Positions 32,450-39,669 of a stretch of 64,000 bases of DNA are shown here, one piece after another. The notes under the pieces were generated by a model. The model was not told the origin of the DNA and ran no database searches. It worked only from the letters and a program-made list of their open reading frames with translations. Source of the stretch: Thalassovita sp. (GTDB taxonomy: Bacteria > Pseudomonadota > Alphaproteobacteria > Rhodobacterales > Rhodobacteraceae); assembly GCA_029212905.1 (NCBI GenBank), contig JARGPB010000006.1, positions 62,001 to 126,000 of the forward strand, in the 5' to 3' direction. The position numbers and the translations under genes were made by a program. Positions within the stretch are counted from its first letter, which is position 1, and every line of letters begins with the position of its first letter.

Positions 32450-33517
32450 TTGCGTGACGGGATAACAGCACAGGCCGCCGATTTGCTGGACTGGTATGAC
32501 GTGAATGCCCGGCAGATGCCGTGGCGCGTGGGTCCAGCGGATCGCGCCCGGGGCGTGCGCCCCGATCCCTATCGCATCTGGCTGTCCGAGGTGATGCTGC
32601 AACAGACCACCGTTGCGGCTGTCACGGATTATTTCCACCGTTTCACAGCGCGCTGGCCCGATGTGCAGGCGCTGGCTGCGGCCGAGGACGCGGATGTCAT
32701 GGGCGAATGGGCTGGCCTGGGATATTACGCCCGCGCACGGAACTTGCTGAAATGCGCGCGTGTTGTGGCGGATGATCTGGGCGGCGTGTTTCCCGACACT
32801 CATCAGGCATTGCTGAAACTGCCGGGGATCGGGCCGTATACCGCCTCGGCGATTTCCTCGATCGCGTATGACCTGCCCGAGGTCGTGGTGGACGGCAATG
32901 TTGAACGTGTCATGGCGCGGCTGCATGACATTCACACGCCTTTGCCGCGCGCGAAACCCGAATTGACCGAACAGGCCGCCGCGCTGACCCCCGCCACGCG
33001 TCCGGGGGATTATGCGCAGGCCGTGATGGATCTGGGCGCCACGATCTGCACCCCACGCAATCCCGCCTGTGGGCTGTGCCCGTGGCGCGCCCCCTGCAAG
33101 GCGCGCATCGCCGGGACCGCCCCCGATCTGCCCCGCAAAGAGCCGAAAAAGCCCAAACCCACCCGTCTGGGCATTGCCTATATTGCGCGCCGTTCTGATG
33201 GGGCCTTCTTGTTGGAGCGCCGCCCGGACAAGGGCCTTTTGGGGGGGATGCTTGGCTGGCCGGGATCCGAGTGGAACGAGGCTCCTGTGGACACGCCGCC
33301 GCTGGATGCAGACTGGCATGTGTTGCCCACGCCCGCGCTGCATACCTTTACGCATTTTCATCTGCGGTTGACCGTGATGCTGGCCGAGGTTGCGCCTGAT
33401 GTGCGCCCCCGGACCGGCGATTTCATCCCCCGCGCGACATTTCGCCCGTCAGATCTGCCGACAGTGATGCGAAAGGCATTTGACCTTGCCCGGACAGAGT
33501 TCGACACTACCCCTTGA
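32450..33517 (+). CDS. mutY: A/G-specific adenine DNA glycosylase MutY
   Basis: A 355-residue repair enzyme removing A mispaired with 8-oxoG. It has MPWR, EVMLQQTTV (catalytic Glu), the HhH-GPD motif LPGIGPYTASAISSIAYDLPEVVVDGNV with the catalytic Asp, and the 4Fe-4S ligands CTPRNPACGLCPWRAPC (C-x6-C-x2-C-x5-C). The C-terminal NUDIX-like domain (FLLERRPDKGLLGGMLGWPG, FTHFHLRL) recognises 8-oxoG. The start is TTG at 32450 with AGGAG about 7 bases upstream. AlkB follows after 27 bp. Confidence 0.95.
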   Translation: MRDGITAQAADLLDWYDVNARQMPWRVGPADRARGVRPDPYRIWLSEVMLQQTTVAAVTDYFHRFTARWPDVQALAAAEDADVMGEWAGLGYYARARNLLKCARVVADDLGGVFPDTHQALLKLPGIGPYTASAISSIAYDLPEVVVDGNVERVMARLHDIHTPLPRAKPELTEQAAALTPATRPGDYAQAVMDLGATICTPRNPACGLCPWRAPCKARIAGTAPDLPRKEPKKPKPTRLGIAYIARRSDGAFLLERRPDKGLLGGMLGWPGSEWNEAPVDTPPLDADWHVLPTPALHTFTHFHLRLTVMLAEVAPDVRPRTGDFIPRATFRPSDLPTVMRKAFDLARTEFDTTP

Positions 33518-33544
33518 ACGCGCTGATCTACCCGGAGCCACCAC

Positions 33545-34672
33545 ATGAGCACCGCCCCCATCGCCTCTTTTCGCCGCGCCGCCCCGTTTTGGATGTCGCT
33601 AGGTCTGGTCCCGCTGGCCTGGATCGGAGCCGTTTACGGCGGTTGGACCGTGTTCCTGCTGCCGCTGACTGGCTGGTGGATTTTCACCGGGCTGGACGCC
33701 GCATTGGGGCTGAATACCGATAACCCTGATCCAAACAGCGACGAAAACCTGCTGTGGTATCGCCTGATCACCATGCTTTGGTTTCCGGTGCAGGCGCTGA
33801 CGATTTTTGGGCTGATCTGGTACGTCACCCACACCACGCACCTGGCCGCCTGGGAACAGATCGCACTGTTTTTTGGCCTTGGCGTGCTGTCCGGCACCAT
33901 CGGCATTGTCTACAGCCATGAATTGCTGCACCAGAAAAACAATCTGGAACGCTGGCTGGGCGATTTGCTGCTGGCCACCGTTCTTTATTCCCATTTCCGG
34001 ACCGAGCACCTGCTGGTACATCACCGCCACGTTGCCACACCCCGCGACGCTGTTACCGCGCGGTATAACGAAGGTTTCCACAGGTTTTTCTGGCGCGTTC
34101 TGCGCGAATGCCCCCAGTCCGCATGGGAGGCCGAAAAGACCCTTTTGGCCCGTCGTAACCTGCCCGTGACCAGCCTGCGCAACCCGTTCTGGCGCTATGG
34201 AGCGCTGCAATTGGCGGCGTTGGCTCTGGCGCTCTTGCTGGGTGGCTGGCAGGGGGTGGCGCTGTTCGGAATTCAGGCTTTCAGCGCCGTCTGGCAGCTC
34301 GAGCTGACCAACTATGTCGAACATTACGGTCTGACGCGGGAATACCTGGGGGATGGTAAATACGAGCACGTCAAACCGCATCACAGCTGGAACGCCGCCC
34401 ATACCGCGACGAACTGGCTGTTGATCAACCTTCAGCGCCACTCGGACCACCACTATAAGCCCGACCGCCGTTTTCCATTGCTGCAAACCTATGATGCGGA
34501 TCACGCCCCTCAGCTGCCCTATGGCTATCCGCTGATGGCTGCCATGGCGATGATCCCGCCGCTGTGGCGCCGCCGGATGAACCCTCGCGTGCGGCACTGG
34601 CGTCACAAATATTATCCGCAGATCACCGAGTGGAGCGCCTACAAAGACGGTTCAAACCCGGCGCCGCACTAA
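33545..34672 (+). CDS. alkB: Alkane 1-monooxygenase (AlkB-type)
   Basis: A 375-residue integral-membrane non-haem di-iron hydroxylase. It has several hydrophobic helices and the diagnostic histidine boxes HELLH, HLLVHHRH and LQRHSDHH, plus the AlkB-specific NYVEHYGL motif. It should hydroxylate medium-chain n-alkanes at the terminal carbon, using electrons from rubredoxin and rubredoxin reductase. Neither partner gene is in the window. It lies 27 bp downstream of mutY, possibly co-transcribed, an unexpected pairing. Related membrane hydroxylases (xylene, fatty-acid) are less likely given the EHYG motif. Confidence 0.88.
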   Translation: MSTAPIASFRRAAPFWMSLGLVPLAWIGAVYGGWTVFLLPLTGWWIFTGLDAALGLNTDNPDPNSDENLLWYRLITMLWFPVQALTIFGLIWYVTHTTHLAAWEQIALFFGLGVLSGTIGIVYSHELLHQKNNLERWLGDLLLATVLYSHFRTEHLLVHHRHVATPRDAVTARYNEGFHRFFWRVLRECPQSAWEAEKTLLARRNLPVTSLRNPFWRYGALQLAALALALLLGGWQGVALFGIQAFSAVWQLELTNYVEHYGLTREYLGDGKYEHVKPHHSWNAAHTATNWLLINLQRHSDHHYKPDRRFPLLQTYDADHAPQLPYGYPLMAAMAMIPPLWRRRMNPRVRHWRHKYYPQITEWSAYKDGSNPAPH

Positions 34673-34675
34673 AAC

Positions 34676-34708
34676 CAAAAAGCCCCGTCGGACCAGCCGA
34701 CGGGGAAA
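34676..34708 (-). terminator. Rho-independent terminator of ccrM
   Basis: CCCCGTCGG (34683-34691) pairs with CCGACGGGG (34697-34705). On the minus strand the stem is followed by TTTTTGG, about 60 bp after the ccrM stop. It also lies directly after the convergent alkB stop codon, but the T-run favours minus-strand termination. Confidence 0.85.
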
Positions 34709-34765
34709 GGTAGGTGCTGTGTCAGGCCACAGACACCGGCGGTATTTGCGTTGTCTGGTAAGGCC

Positions 34766-35872
34766 TTAGTTGGCCAGCTCGGCGCGGATCTGTTGGCGCA
34801 GCAGGTCGATCGGCACCATCTTGCCTTCGCGTTTATAGGCCCAGTAGGTCCAGCCGTTGCAGCTGGGTGCGCCCTCCATCGCGGCGCCGACCTGGTGGAT
34901 CGAGCCCTTGACGTCCTTGCCAATCAGCGTGCCATCAGCGCGGACCTTGGCCTTGAACCGGCCGTTCATCGAGGTCAGCTCTTCGCCCGGGCGCAACATG
35001 CCACGTTCGACCAGCTGGCCAAAGGGCACGCGCGGTTCGGCGCGTTTGCTGGTGCTGACGCGCAGGGCCTCGCGGTCGAATTTGCGGACGCTGTCCAGAC
35101 GTTTCTGCGCGACCTTGCGATAGGAGTCTTCGCGCTCGATGCCGATGAACTCACGGCCCAGCATTTTCGCCACAGCACCCGTGGTGCCGGTGCCAAAGAA
35201 CGGGTCCAGAACCACGTCACCCGGATTGGTCGATCCGACCAGAACGCGATGCAGCAGGCTCTCGGGTTTTTGCGTCGGATGGGCTTTGTCGCCGTTGTCA
35301 TCCTTCAGGCGTTCGCCGCCGTTACAGATCGGCAGAACCCAATCGCTGCGCATCTGGATGCCCTCGTTCAGGGCCTTCAGCGCCTCATAGTTGAAGGTGT
35401 ATTTCGCGCCTTCGGACTTGGACGCCCAGATCATGGTTTCATGGGCGTTGGTGAACCGTTTGCCGCGGAAATTCGGCATCGGGTTCGACTTGCGCCAGAC
35501 AACATCGTTCAGGATCCAATAGCCCGCGTTCTGCAAAGCCGAGCCAACCCGAAAAATGTTGTGATAACTGCCGATCACCCAAATAGCCCCATTGGGTTTG
35601 AGCAATCGGCGCGCTGCGGCCAGCCAGTCTTGGGTAAATCTGTCGTAGGCCGCAAAAGAGGAAAACTGATCCCAGGCGTCATCTACCGCGTCCACCTTGG
35701 AATTGTCGGGGCGATGCAAATCCCCCTTCAATTGCAGGTTATACGGCGGATCTGCAAAGATCAGGTCGATCGAATTCTCGGGCAGACTGTTCATCATCTC
35801 GATACAGTCGCCAGCCAGAATCGTGTTTAGAGGGAGCGCATCTGCGCCCTTGCTTTTGGTCATTGTCGTCAT
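34766..35872 (-). CDS. ccrM: CcrM-type GANTC DNA adenine methyltransferase
   Basis: A 368-residue orphan beta-class N6-adenine methyltransferase. The catalytic motif IV is DPPYNLQL (about residue 45), and the SAM-binding motif I is LDPFFGTGTTG (about 235). The C-terminal ~80-residue extension (GRFKAKVRADGTLIGKDVKGSIHQVGAAMEGAPSCNGWTYW) is the CcrM-specific domain needed for DNA recognition. No restriction partner is adjacent. In alphaproteobacteria CcrM methylates GANTC after replication and coordinates the cell cycle. The start at 35872 has GAGG six bases upstream. Three GANTC sites lie in its leader. Confidence 0.94.
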   Translation of the reverse strand: MTTMTKSKGADALPLNTILAGDCIEMMNSLPENSIDLIFADPPYNLQLKGDLHRPDNSKVDAVDDAWDQFSSFAAYDRFTQDWLAAARRLLKPNGAIWVIGSYHNIFRVGSALQNAGYWILNDVVWRKSNPMPNFRGKRFTNAHETMIWASKSEGAKYTFNYEALKALNEGIQMRSDWVLPICNGGERLKDDNGDKAHPTQKPESLLHRVLVGSTNPGDVVLDPFFGTGTTGAVAKMLGREFIGIEREDSYRKVAQKRLDSVRKFDREALRVSTSKRAEPRVPFGQLVERGMLRPGEELTSMNGRFKAKVRADGTLIGKDVKGSIHQVGAAMEGAPSCNGWTYWAYKREGKMVPIDLLRQQIRAELAN

Positions 35873-35925
35873 TCTCTGCCTCAAATCCACGGCGCTTTTT
35901 GCGCTCTTTGGTTACTGACAAAGAT

Positions 35926-35964
35926 GAGTCAAAGCTGATTCGCGGTCAATTTCTTTTTTGAATC
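35926..35964 (-). promoter_or_regulatory. Cluster of three GANTC sites in the ccrM upstream region
   Basis: GAGTC (35926-35930), GATTC (35937-35941) and GAATC (35960-35964) fall within 39 bp in the 98-bp gap between rnhB and ccrM, an AT-rich stretch. In Caulobacter, methylation of GANTC sites in the ccrM promoter region modulates its transcription, so these are candidate autoregulatory sites. I do not see a clear TTAA-N7-TTAA CtrA box. Confidence 0.6.
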
Positions 35965-35970
35965 AGATAC

Positions 35971-36594
35971 TTAGTTTTTTTGTTGATACAAGATATTGTG
36001 TACGGGTTTGAACGAACGTCTATGGTGTGGGGTCACGCCAAGATTTTGAAGCGCCTCCCGGTGCTGTTTTGACGGATATCCGGCGTTTCTGTCCCAGCCA
36101 TAACCGGGGAACTGTTGCGCCAACTCCACCATCAGCAAATCGCGCCTTATTTTCGCCGCAATTGAGGCCGCCGCAATCGACACGGACAGCGCGTCCCCTT
36201 TGACCACCGCCTGGGCCGGAACGGGCATCCCGCGCGGGATCAAATTGCCGTCGATCAGGGCGAAATCGGGCGGCGTTTTCAGCCCCTCCAATGCGCGGAC
36301 CATCGCGATGTGGCTGGCGCGCAGGATGTTGTGTTCGTCGATTTCTTCGACACTGGCGTGGGCAACCGATACCTCGGCGCAGTCCATCAGCGCCTCCAGC
36401 ACGGCGGCGCGTCGTTTGGGGCTCAGTTTTTTGGAATCGTTCAGCCCCTCGGGGATGTGGTTGGGGTCCAGAACCACGGCGGCGGCGGTCACGGGACCAG
36501 CCAGCGGCCCGCGCCCCACCTCGTCAACGCCAGCCACGCGCAAGTATCCCTGCGCGTGGACCGACTGCTCGAGTGTATAATCAGGTGTGCTCAT
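35971..36594 (-). CDS. rnhB: Ribonuclease HII
   Basis: A 207-residue endonuclease that cleaves RNA in RNA/DNA hybrids and at single ribonucleotides. It has the catalytic DExxRG motif VDEVGRGPLAGPV (about residue 25), DSKKLSPKRR, LIDGNLIP and the C-terminal GYPSKQHREAL. The start at 36594 (MSTPDYTLEQ) is preferred; an in-frame ATG at 36612 would add six residues. It directly precedes ccrM on the same strand, an arrangement common in alphaproteobacteria. Confidence 0.95.
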   Translation of the reverse strand: MSTPDYTLEQSVHAQGYLRVAGVDEVGRGPLAGPVTAAAVVLDPNHIPEGLNDSKKLSPKRRAAVLEALMDCAEVSVAHASVEEIDEHNILRASHIAMVRALEGLKTPPDFALIDGNLIPRGMPVPAQAVVKGDALSVSIAAASIAAKIRRDLLMVELAQQFPGYGWDRNAGYPSKQHREALQNLGVTPHHRRSFKPVHNILYQQKN

Positions 36595-36633
36595 GCAAAG
36601 GTTCAAGCGCACCCGGCCTGCCTGCGCAACCCC

Positions 36634-37254
36634 TTAGCGCTGCGCGATGCGATAGCCTTTTTGCTTCAGGCAGCTGATCGAGTAGCCGCGCTTTTTCTGG
36701 TTCTTGTCATAGACAGTGATCTTGCACTGTTTGGGCAGGCCGTCGGCATAGCTATAGTTCCGCTTCAGACAGCGACGATCCATGAACTTGCGGGTGCCCT
36801 CGGGGGTCCAGAACCGTGTCTTACACTGCGCAGGCAGCACATTCCGGCGCCAGCGCTTGTCCGCATCGCGCGTGGCGCGCGGATCATGGCGGCGGTCAAA
36901 GTATACCTTGGGGCCCGGATCGCGGCCATAGCCGTTGGGGTACACATCATCATGGCGGAACGTGCGTCCGTTCCCGACACTGTGCCCATGCCCGGCCTCG
37001 CGACGATACCCGCCCCCGCGGCGGCCATCATCATGCCGGTGACCATGCCCACGGTCATACCGGTCATTGTCACGCCGCGAGACCTCGCGACGGCTGCTTT
37101 TGTTGTCATCCAGCGCGTTGCCGATGATGACCAGCGCCGTGGCACCCGCCAGGAATTTCACCAGATCATCCCCGTCGGCCCGCGCTGGGATTGCCGAAAA
37201 CGAGGTAACAGCCAGCGACGCGGCCAATACAGAAGCGATAAATTTGCGGGACAT
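36634..37254 (-). CDS. Secreted basic protein with C-terminal Cys-pair repeats
   Basis: A 206-residue protein of unrecognised function. Signal peptide MSRKFIASVLAASLAVTSFSAIPARA is followed by a short hydrophobic stretch (LVKFLAGATALVIIGNAL). A highly charged Arg/His/Asp/Gly-rich middle follows (RRDNDRYDRGHGHRHDDGRRG). The C-terminus holds two similar units, LPAQCKTRFW...RRCLKRNY and LPKQCKITVY...ISCLKQKGY, each with two Cys about 20 residues apart, suggesting two disulfide-bonded lobes. GGAGG lies 7-8 bases before the ATG. It is divergent from the small secreted protein and membrane regulator, across a 183-bp region holding three phased palindromes. Confidence 0.75.
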   Translation of the reverse strand: MSRKFIASVLAASLAVTSFSAIPARADGDDLVKFLAGATALVIIGNALDDNKSSRREVSRRDNDRYDRGHGHRHDDGRRGGGYRREAGHGHSVGNGRTFRHDDVYPNGYGRDPGPKVYFDRRHDPRATRDADKRWRRNVLPAQCKTRFWTPEGTRKFMDRRCLKRNYSYADGLPKQCKITVYDKNQKKRGYSISCLKQKGYRIAQR

Positions 37255-37349
37255 GGCGTGTCCTCCTATCAGAGTGATGCGTTTCCATTCGTCCGAACCC
37301 GATTGGCCGGAGCTTGTGGAATCACCTTGGCCCCACCTGGCAAAGTCGC

Positions 37350-37412
37350 TCAATAACACCCCCCTGTTATTGGATAACATGCGGGCCAAGCCCCTTTGGT
37401 TATTGAATAACC
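37350..37412. promoter_or_regulatory. Phased palindromic operators GTTATTGRATAAC
   Basis: TGTTATTGGATAACA (37365-37379) and GGTTATTGAATAACC (37398-37412) are near-identical palindromes. A half-site CAATAAC at 37351-37357 fits the same pattern. The centres are about 21 and 33 bp apart, close to two and three helical turns, so all would face the same side of the DNA. They lie just upstream of the plus-strand operon encoding a membrane-tethered DNA-binding protein. Autoregulation is plausible but not shown. Confidence 0.6.
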
Positions 37413-37437
37413 CTGCGACCCCGCGCATGCTGATCCC

Positions 37438-37731
37438 ATGAAACAGATCCTTGCCATAACGCTTTCTGCGGCTCTTCTGGCGCTGGCCACCCCGGCCACG
37501 GCCAGCGATAAATGCTATGCTGATTACAAGGCCAAGCAGGACAACCCCCTGCGCCTGCACTACGGTGTGATACGCCTGAACGGCCCGTGTGAGCGCACCT
37601 CCGCCCGTTCCGAGGTCGCCGCCCGTTTGGCCCGTGACGGCTGGGTGTTGTTGAATGTACTGTCGGTCTTCGGCAAAGATGGGCTGGACGAAAGGAAAGA
37701 CAGTGCAGGACGGTACTACCTCCGCTTCTGA
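37438..37731 (+). CDS. Small secreted two-Cys protein
   Basis: A 97-residue exported protein of unknown function. Signal peptide MKQILAITLSAALLALATPATA is followed by a short mature domain (about 75 residues) with two Cys (DKCYADYK and NGPCERTS), probably one disulfide, and the motifs LHYGVIRL, VAARLARDGWVLLNVLS and AGRYYLRF. No good Shine-Dalgarno sequence is seen, so translation may start from a very short leader. Its 3' end overlaps the proposed start of the membrane regulator by 29 bp. Being small, periplasmic and coupled to that gene, it could be a signal partner; this is inference. Confidence 0.72.
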   Translation: MKQILAITLSAALLALATPATASDKCYADYKAKQDNPLRLHYGVIRLNGPCERTSARSEVAARLARDGWVLLNVLSVFGKDGLDERKDSAGRYYLRF

Positions 37732-38407
37732 AATGCGTCGCTCGGGTGGGCGGATCGTGGGTGTCGGGCTTGCGGTGATCGTGGCGATCCTGCTGGGCGC
37801 GGCCGTCGTGCTGTTCCTGTCCCTGCCGGACGCCAATGCCTTCAACATGCGGGTCGAGCGCATCTTCGTCGAAAATGACCTGCTGACCGGCCGCGCTGAA
37901 ATCAAGCTTCTGGAAATCCTCGCCCAATCCGGCACCGCCTTTTCCGACACGCTGGCCAGCTACCGGATGGTGATCTTCGTGCTGCTGATCTTTGCCACTG
38001 CCCTTCTGGTGGCTGCGCTTGTGTTTCTGGTGATGCTGGTGACGCTGAACCGCCGTATGGCCCAGATCGAACACGCCGGTATCCAGGTGTCGTCGCTGCT
38101 GATCTCGCGGGATGAAAATACGGTCTACCTGAACAACATGGGTTTCAAACTCACCGATGCCGCGATGGAGACCCTCTCTGTCCTCGCCGAGGCCCGCATG
38201 GACGAGGATGTCCTCTCAGGCGCCGAGCTCGAATCCATGGTCTCCGGCCGCGCCGCCGCCGATTGCGACGAGGCCGCAGGCGCCACCCGGATCAAGCGGT
38301 TGCGCGACACGCTGGGCAATCAGATGGTCAGCGAACTTCTGGTGAAAAACATCGCCCGCAAAGGCTATATGCTGTCGGTGGACAAAGACGTCATTCGGAT
38401 GCTCTGA
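37703..38407 (+). CDS. Membrane-tethered OmpR-type winged-helix protein
   Basis: A 234-residue protein with two hydrophobic helices (about 18-40 and 89-114) flanking a ~48-residue loop expected in the periplasm. A cytoplasmic C-terminal domain (about 140-228) follows. The latter has the order of an OmpR/PhoB wing-helix: ENTVYLNNMGFKLTDAAMETLSVLAE, then ATRIKRLRDTLGNQ (recognition helix-like) and ELLVKNIARKGYMLSV (wing). It has no receiver domain. GTG at 37703 is chosen because AAGGAAAG precedes it; an ATG at 37733 is the alternative. Function is inferred: a one-component membrane regulator with topology inverted relative to ToxR/CadC. Confidence 0.7.
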   Translation: MQDGTTSASEMRRSGGRIVGVGLAVIVAILLGAAVVLFLSLPDANAFNMRVERIFVENDLLTGRAEIKLLEILAQSGTAFSDTLASYRMVIFVLLIFATALLVAALVFLVMLVTLNRRMAQIEHAGIQVSSLLISRDENTVYLNNMGFKLTDAAMETLSVLAEARMDEDVLSGAELESMVSGRAAADCDEAAGATRIKRLRDTLGNQMVSELLVKNIARKGYMLSVDKDVIRML

Positions 38408-38414
38408 CCCCCGC

Positions 38415-38436
38415 TTTCATCTTGCTCTAAATACTC
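38415..38436. repeat. Dispersed 3'-end repeat, copy 2
   Basis: TTTCATCTTGCTCTAAATACTC, 8 bp after the stop of the membrane regulator and before the convergent ycaQ end. It matches the copies at 21400 and 55881 with three differences in the centre. Confidence 0.65.
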
Positions 38437-38466
38437 ACTGCGCAACGCGGGCCACACACGCGCGGC

Positions 38467-39669
38467 TTATGGGGCTCGCTCCCAATCCGGCGCAAATGTC
38501 ACGTCCTGGCAGCCCGCAAACCGCGCCACACGGGTCAGTTCGCTCTCCAGCCGTGCCTTGCGGGCCTTGCCGAATTGCACTCCGGTTTCCGGCCACAGCC
38601 CCGTCACCCGCAAGATTCCCGCCGCGCGGTCGGCCTTCATGTCGATGCGCCCGATTAGCCGGTCCCCCTCCAACAGCGGAAATACGTAATACCCGTAGCG
38701 CCGCTTGGCCTCGGGGACAAAGACCTCGATTCGATAGACAAAGCCGAACAGCCGCTCGGCCCGCGCCCGGTCCCGCAGCGCGGGGTCAAACGGGCTGAGC
38801 ACCCGGATACGCCCGGTCGGGCTGGCCGCTGATGCCGCAGCCTCGATCACGTCGGGCCGCGCAACGGACCGGCGCAGGCTGCCGTCCACGCTCTCAATAT
38901 CCACCTCGATCACCTCGCCCCGGCGCAGGGCGTCGCTGACCCAGGCCCTTGCTTCGCTCAACGAGATCACATCCCAGAACGCCGCCAGCTCCTTGGGTGT
39001 GGCGAATCCCAGCCGGTCCAGCGCGCCGCCGCACGCCCAATCGGGAATGTCACAGTCAGGCGCGCGCAATGCTTGGTCCGGCAGCACTCGCGCGCTCAGA
39101 TCATAGTATTTCCGAAATGCGACCCGCCGCGTAACCGACACCCGTCCGCAGCGCCACAGATATTCCAAGGCCGTCTTGCCGGGGTGCCAGTCCCACCAGC
39201 CGCCGGATTTGCGCGGGGCGTCACGCTCCAGATCAGCCGAGCACAAAGGCCCCTCAGCCGCGATTCGCGCCTCGATCTGGTCCAGCAGGTGTTCGAATTC
39301 ATGTTGGCGCCACTTTTTGTACCGCCCCCGCAGCAGCGCGGCGTCGCGGTCACATTTCCACGTCCAATGGGGGCGGAAATCCACGGGGATCACGGCGGCA
39401 TCGTGGGTCCAGTGTTCGAAAATCGTGCGGTCGCGTTCCAGCAGCAGCTCTAGATTCCGAGGCCGATAGGACGGCCTGCGCGCAAACAGGATCAGGTCAT
39501 GCGCCCGCGCCACCGTGTTGATGCTGTCCAGCTGTACGAACCCCAGCCGCTGAATCACCGACAAAAGATCGGCCCCGCGTCCCGGCCCCGGTTCCAGCCC
39601 GGACAGCAGGTGGCGTTCCAGAAACAGGCGCCGCGCCTGCGTATTCGATAGGGTCGGGACCGAAGTCAT
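38467..39669 (-). CDS. ycaQ: YcaQ-like DNA glycosylase (winged-helix, HTH_42)
   Basis: A 400-residue protein of the AlkX/YcaQ-AlkZ family (DUF1006). Landmarks are ARRLFLERHLLSGL, the catalytic Q-x-D motif in GFVQLDSINTVARAHDLILFARRPSY, FEHWTHDAAVIP, RYGYYVFPLLEGDRLIGRIDMKADRAAGILRV and the W-rich C-terminus. YcaQ of E. coli unhooks DNA interstrand crosslinks and removes bulky N7-guanine adducts; the QxD rather than QxQ form matches the YcaQ branch. It is the downstream gene of a two-gene unit, its ATG overlapping the lacI stop (ATGA). Confidence 0.87.
   Translation of the reverse strand: MTSVPTLSNTQARRLFLERHLLSGLEPGPGRGADLLSVIQRLGFVQLDSINTVARAHDLILFARRPSYRPRNLELLLERDRTIFEHWTHDAAVIPVDFRPHWTWKCDRDAALLRGRYKKWRQHEFEHLLDQIEARIAAEGPLCSADLERDAPRKSGGWWDWHPGKTALEYLWRCGRVSVTRRVAFRKYYDLSARVLPDQALRAPDCDIPDWACGGALDRLGFATPKELAAFWDVISLSEARAWVSDALRRGEVIEVDIESVDGSLRRSVARPDVIEAAASAASPTGRIRVLSPFDPALRDRARAERLFGFVYRIEVFVPEAKRRYGYYVFPLLEGDRLIGRIDMKADRAAGILRVTGLWPETGVQFGKARKARLESELTRVARFAGCQDVTFAPDWERAP

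Noticed and set aside
36634..37950. 438-codon minus-strand frame extending the secreted Cys-repeat protein upstream
   Set aside because: The extension runs antisense through the small secreted protein gene and the palindromes. The internal ATG at 37254 has a good SD and a signal peptide.
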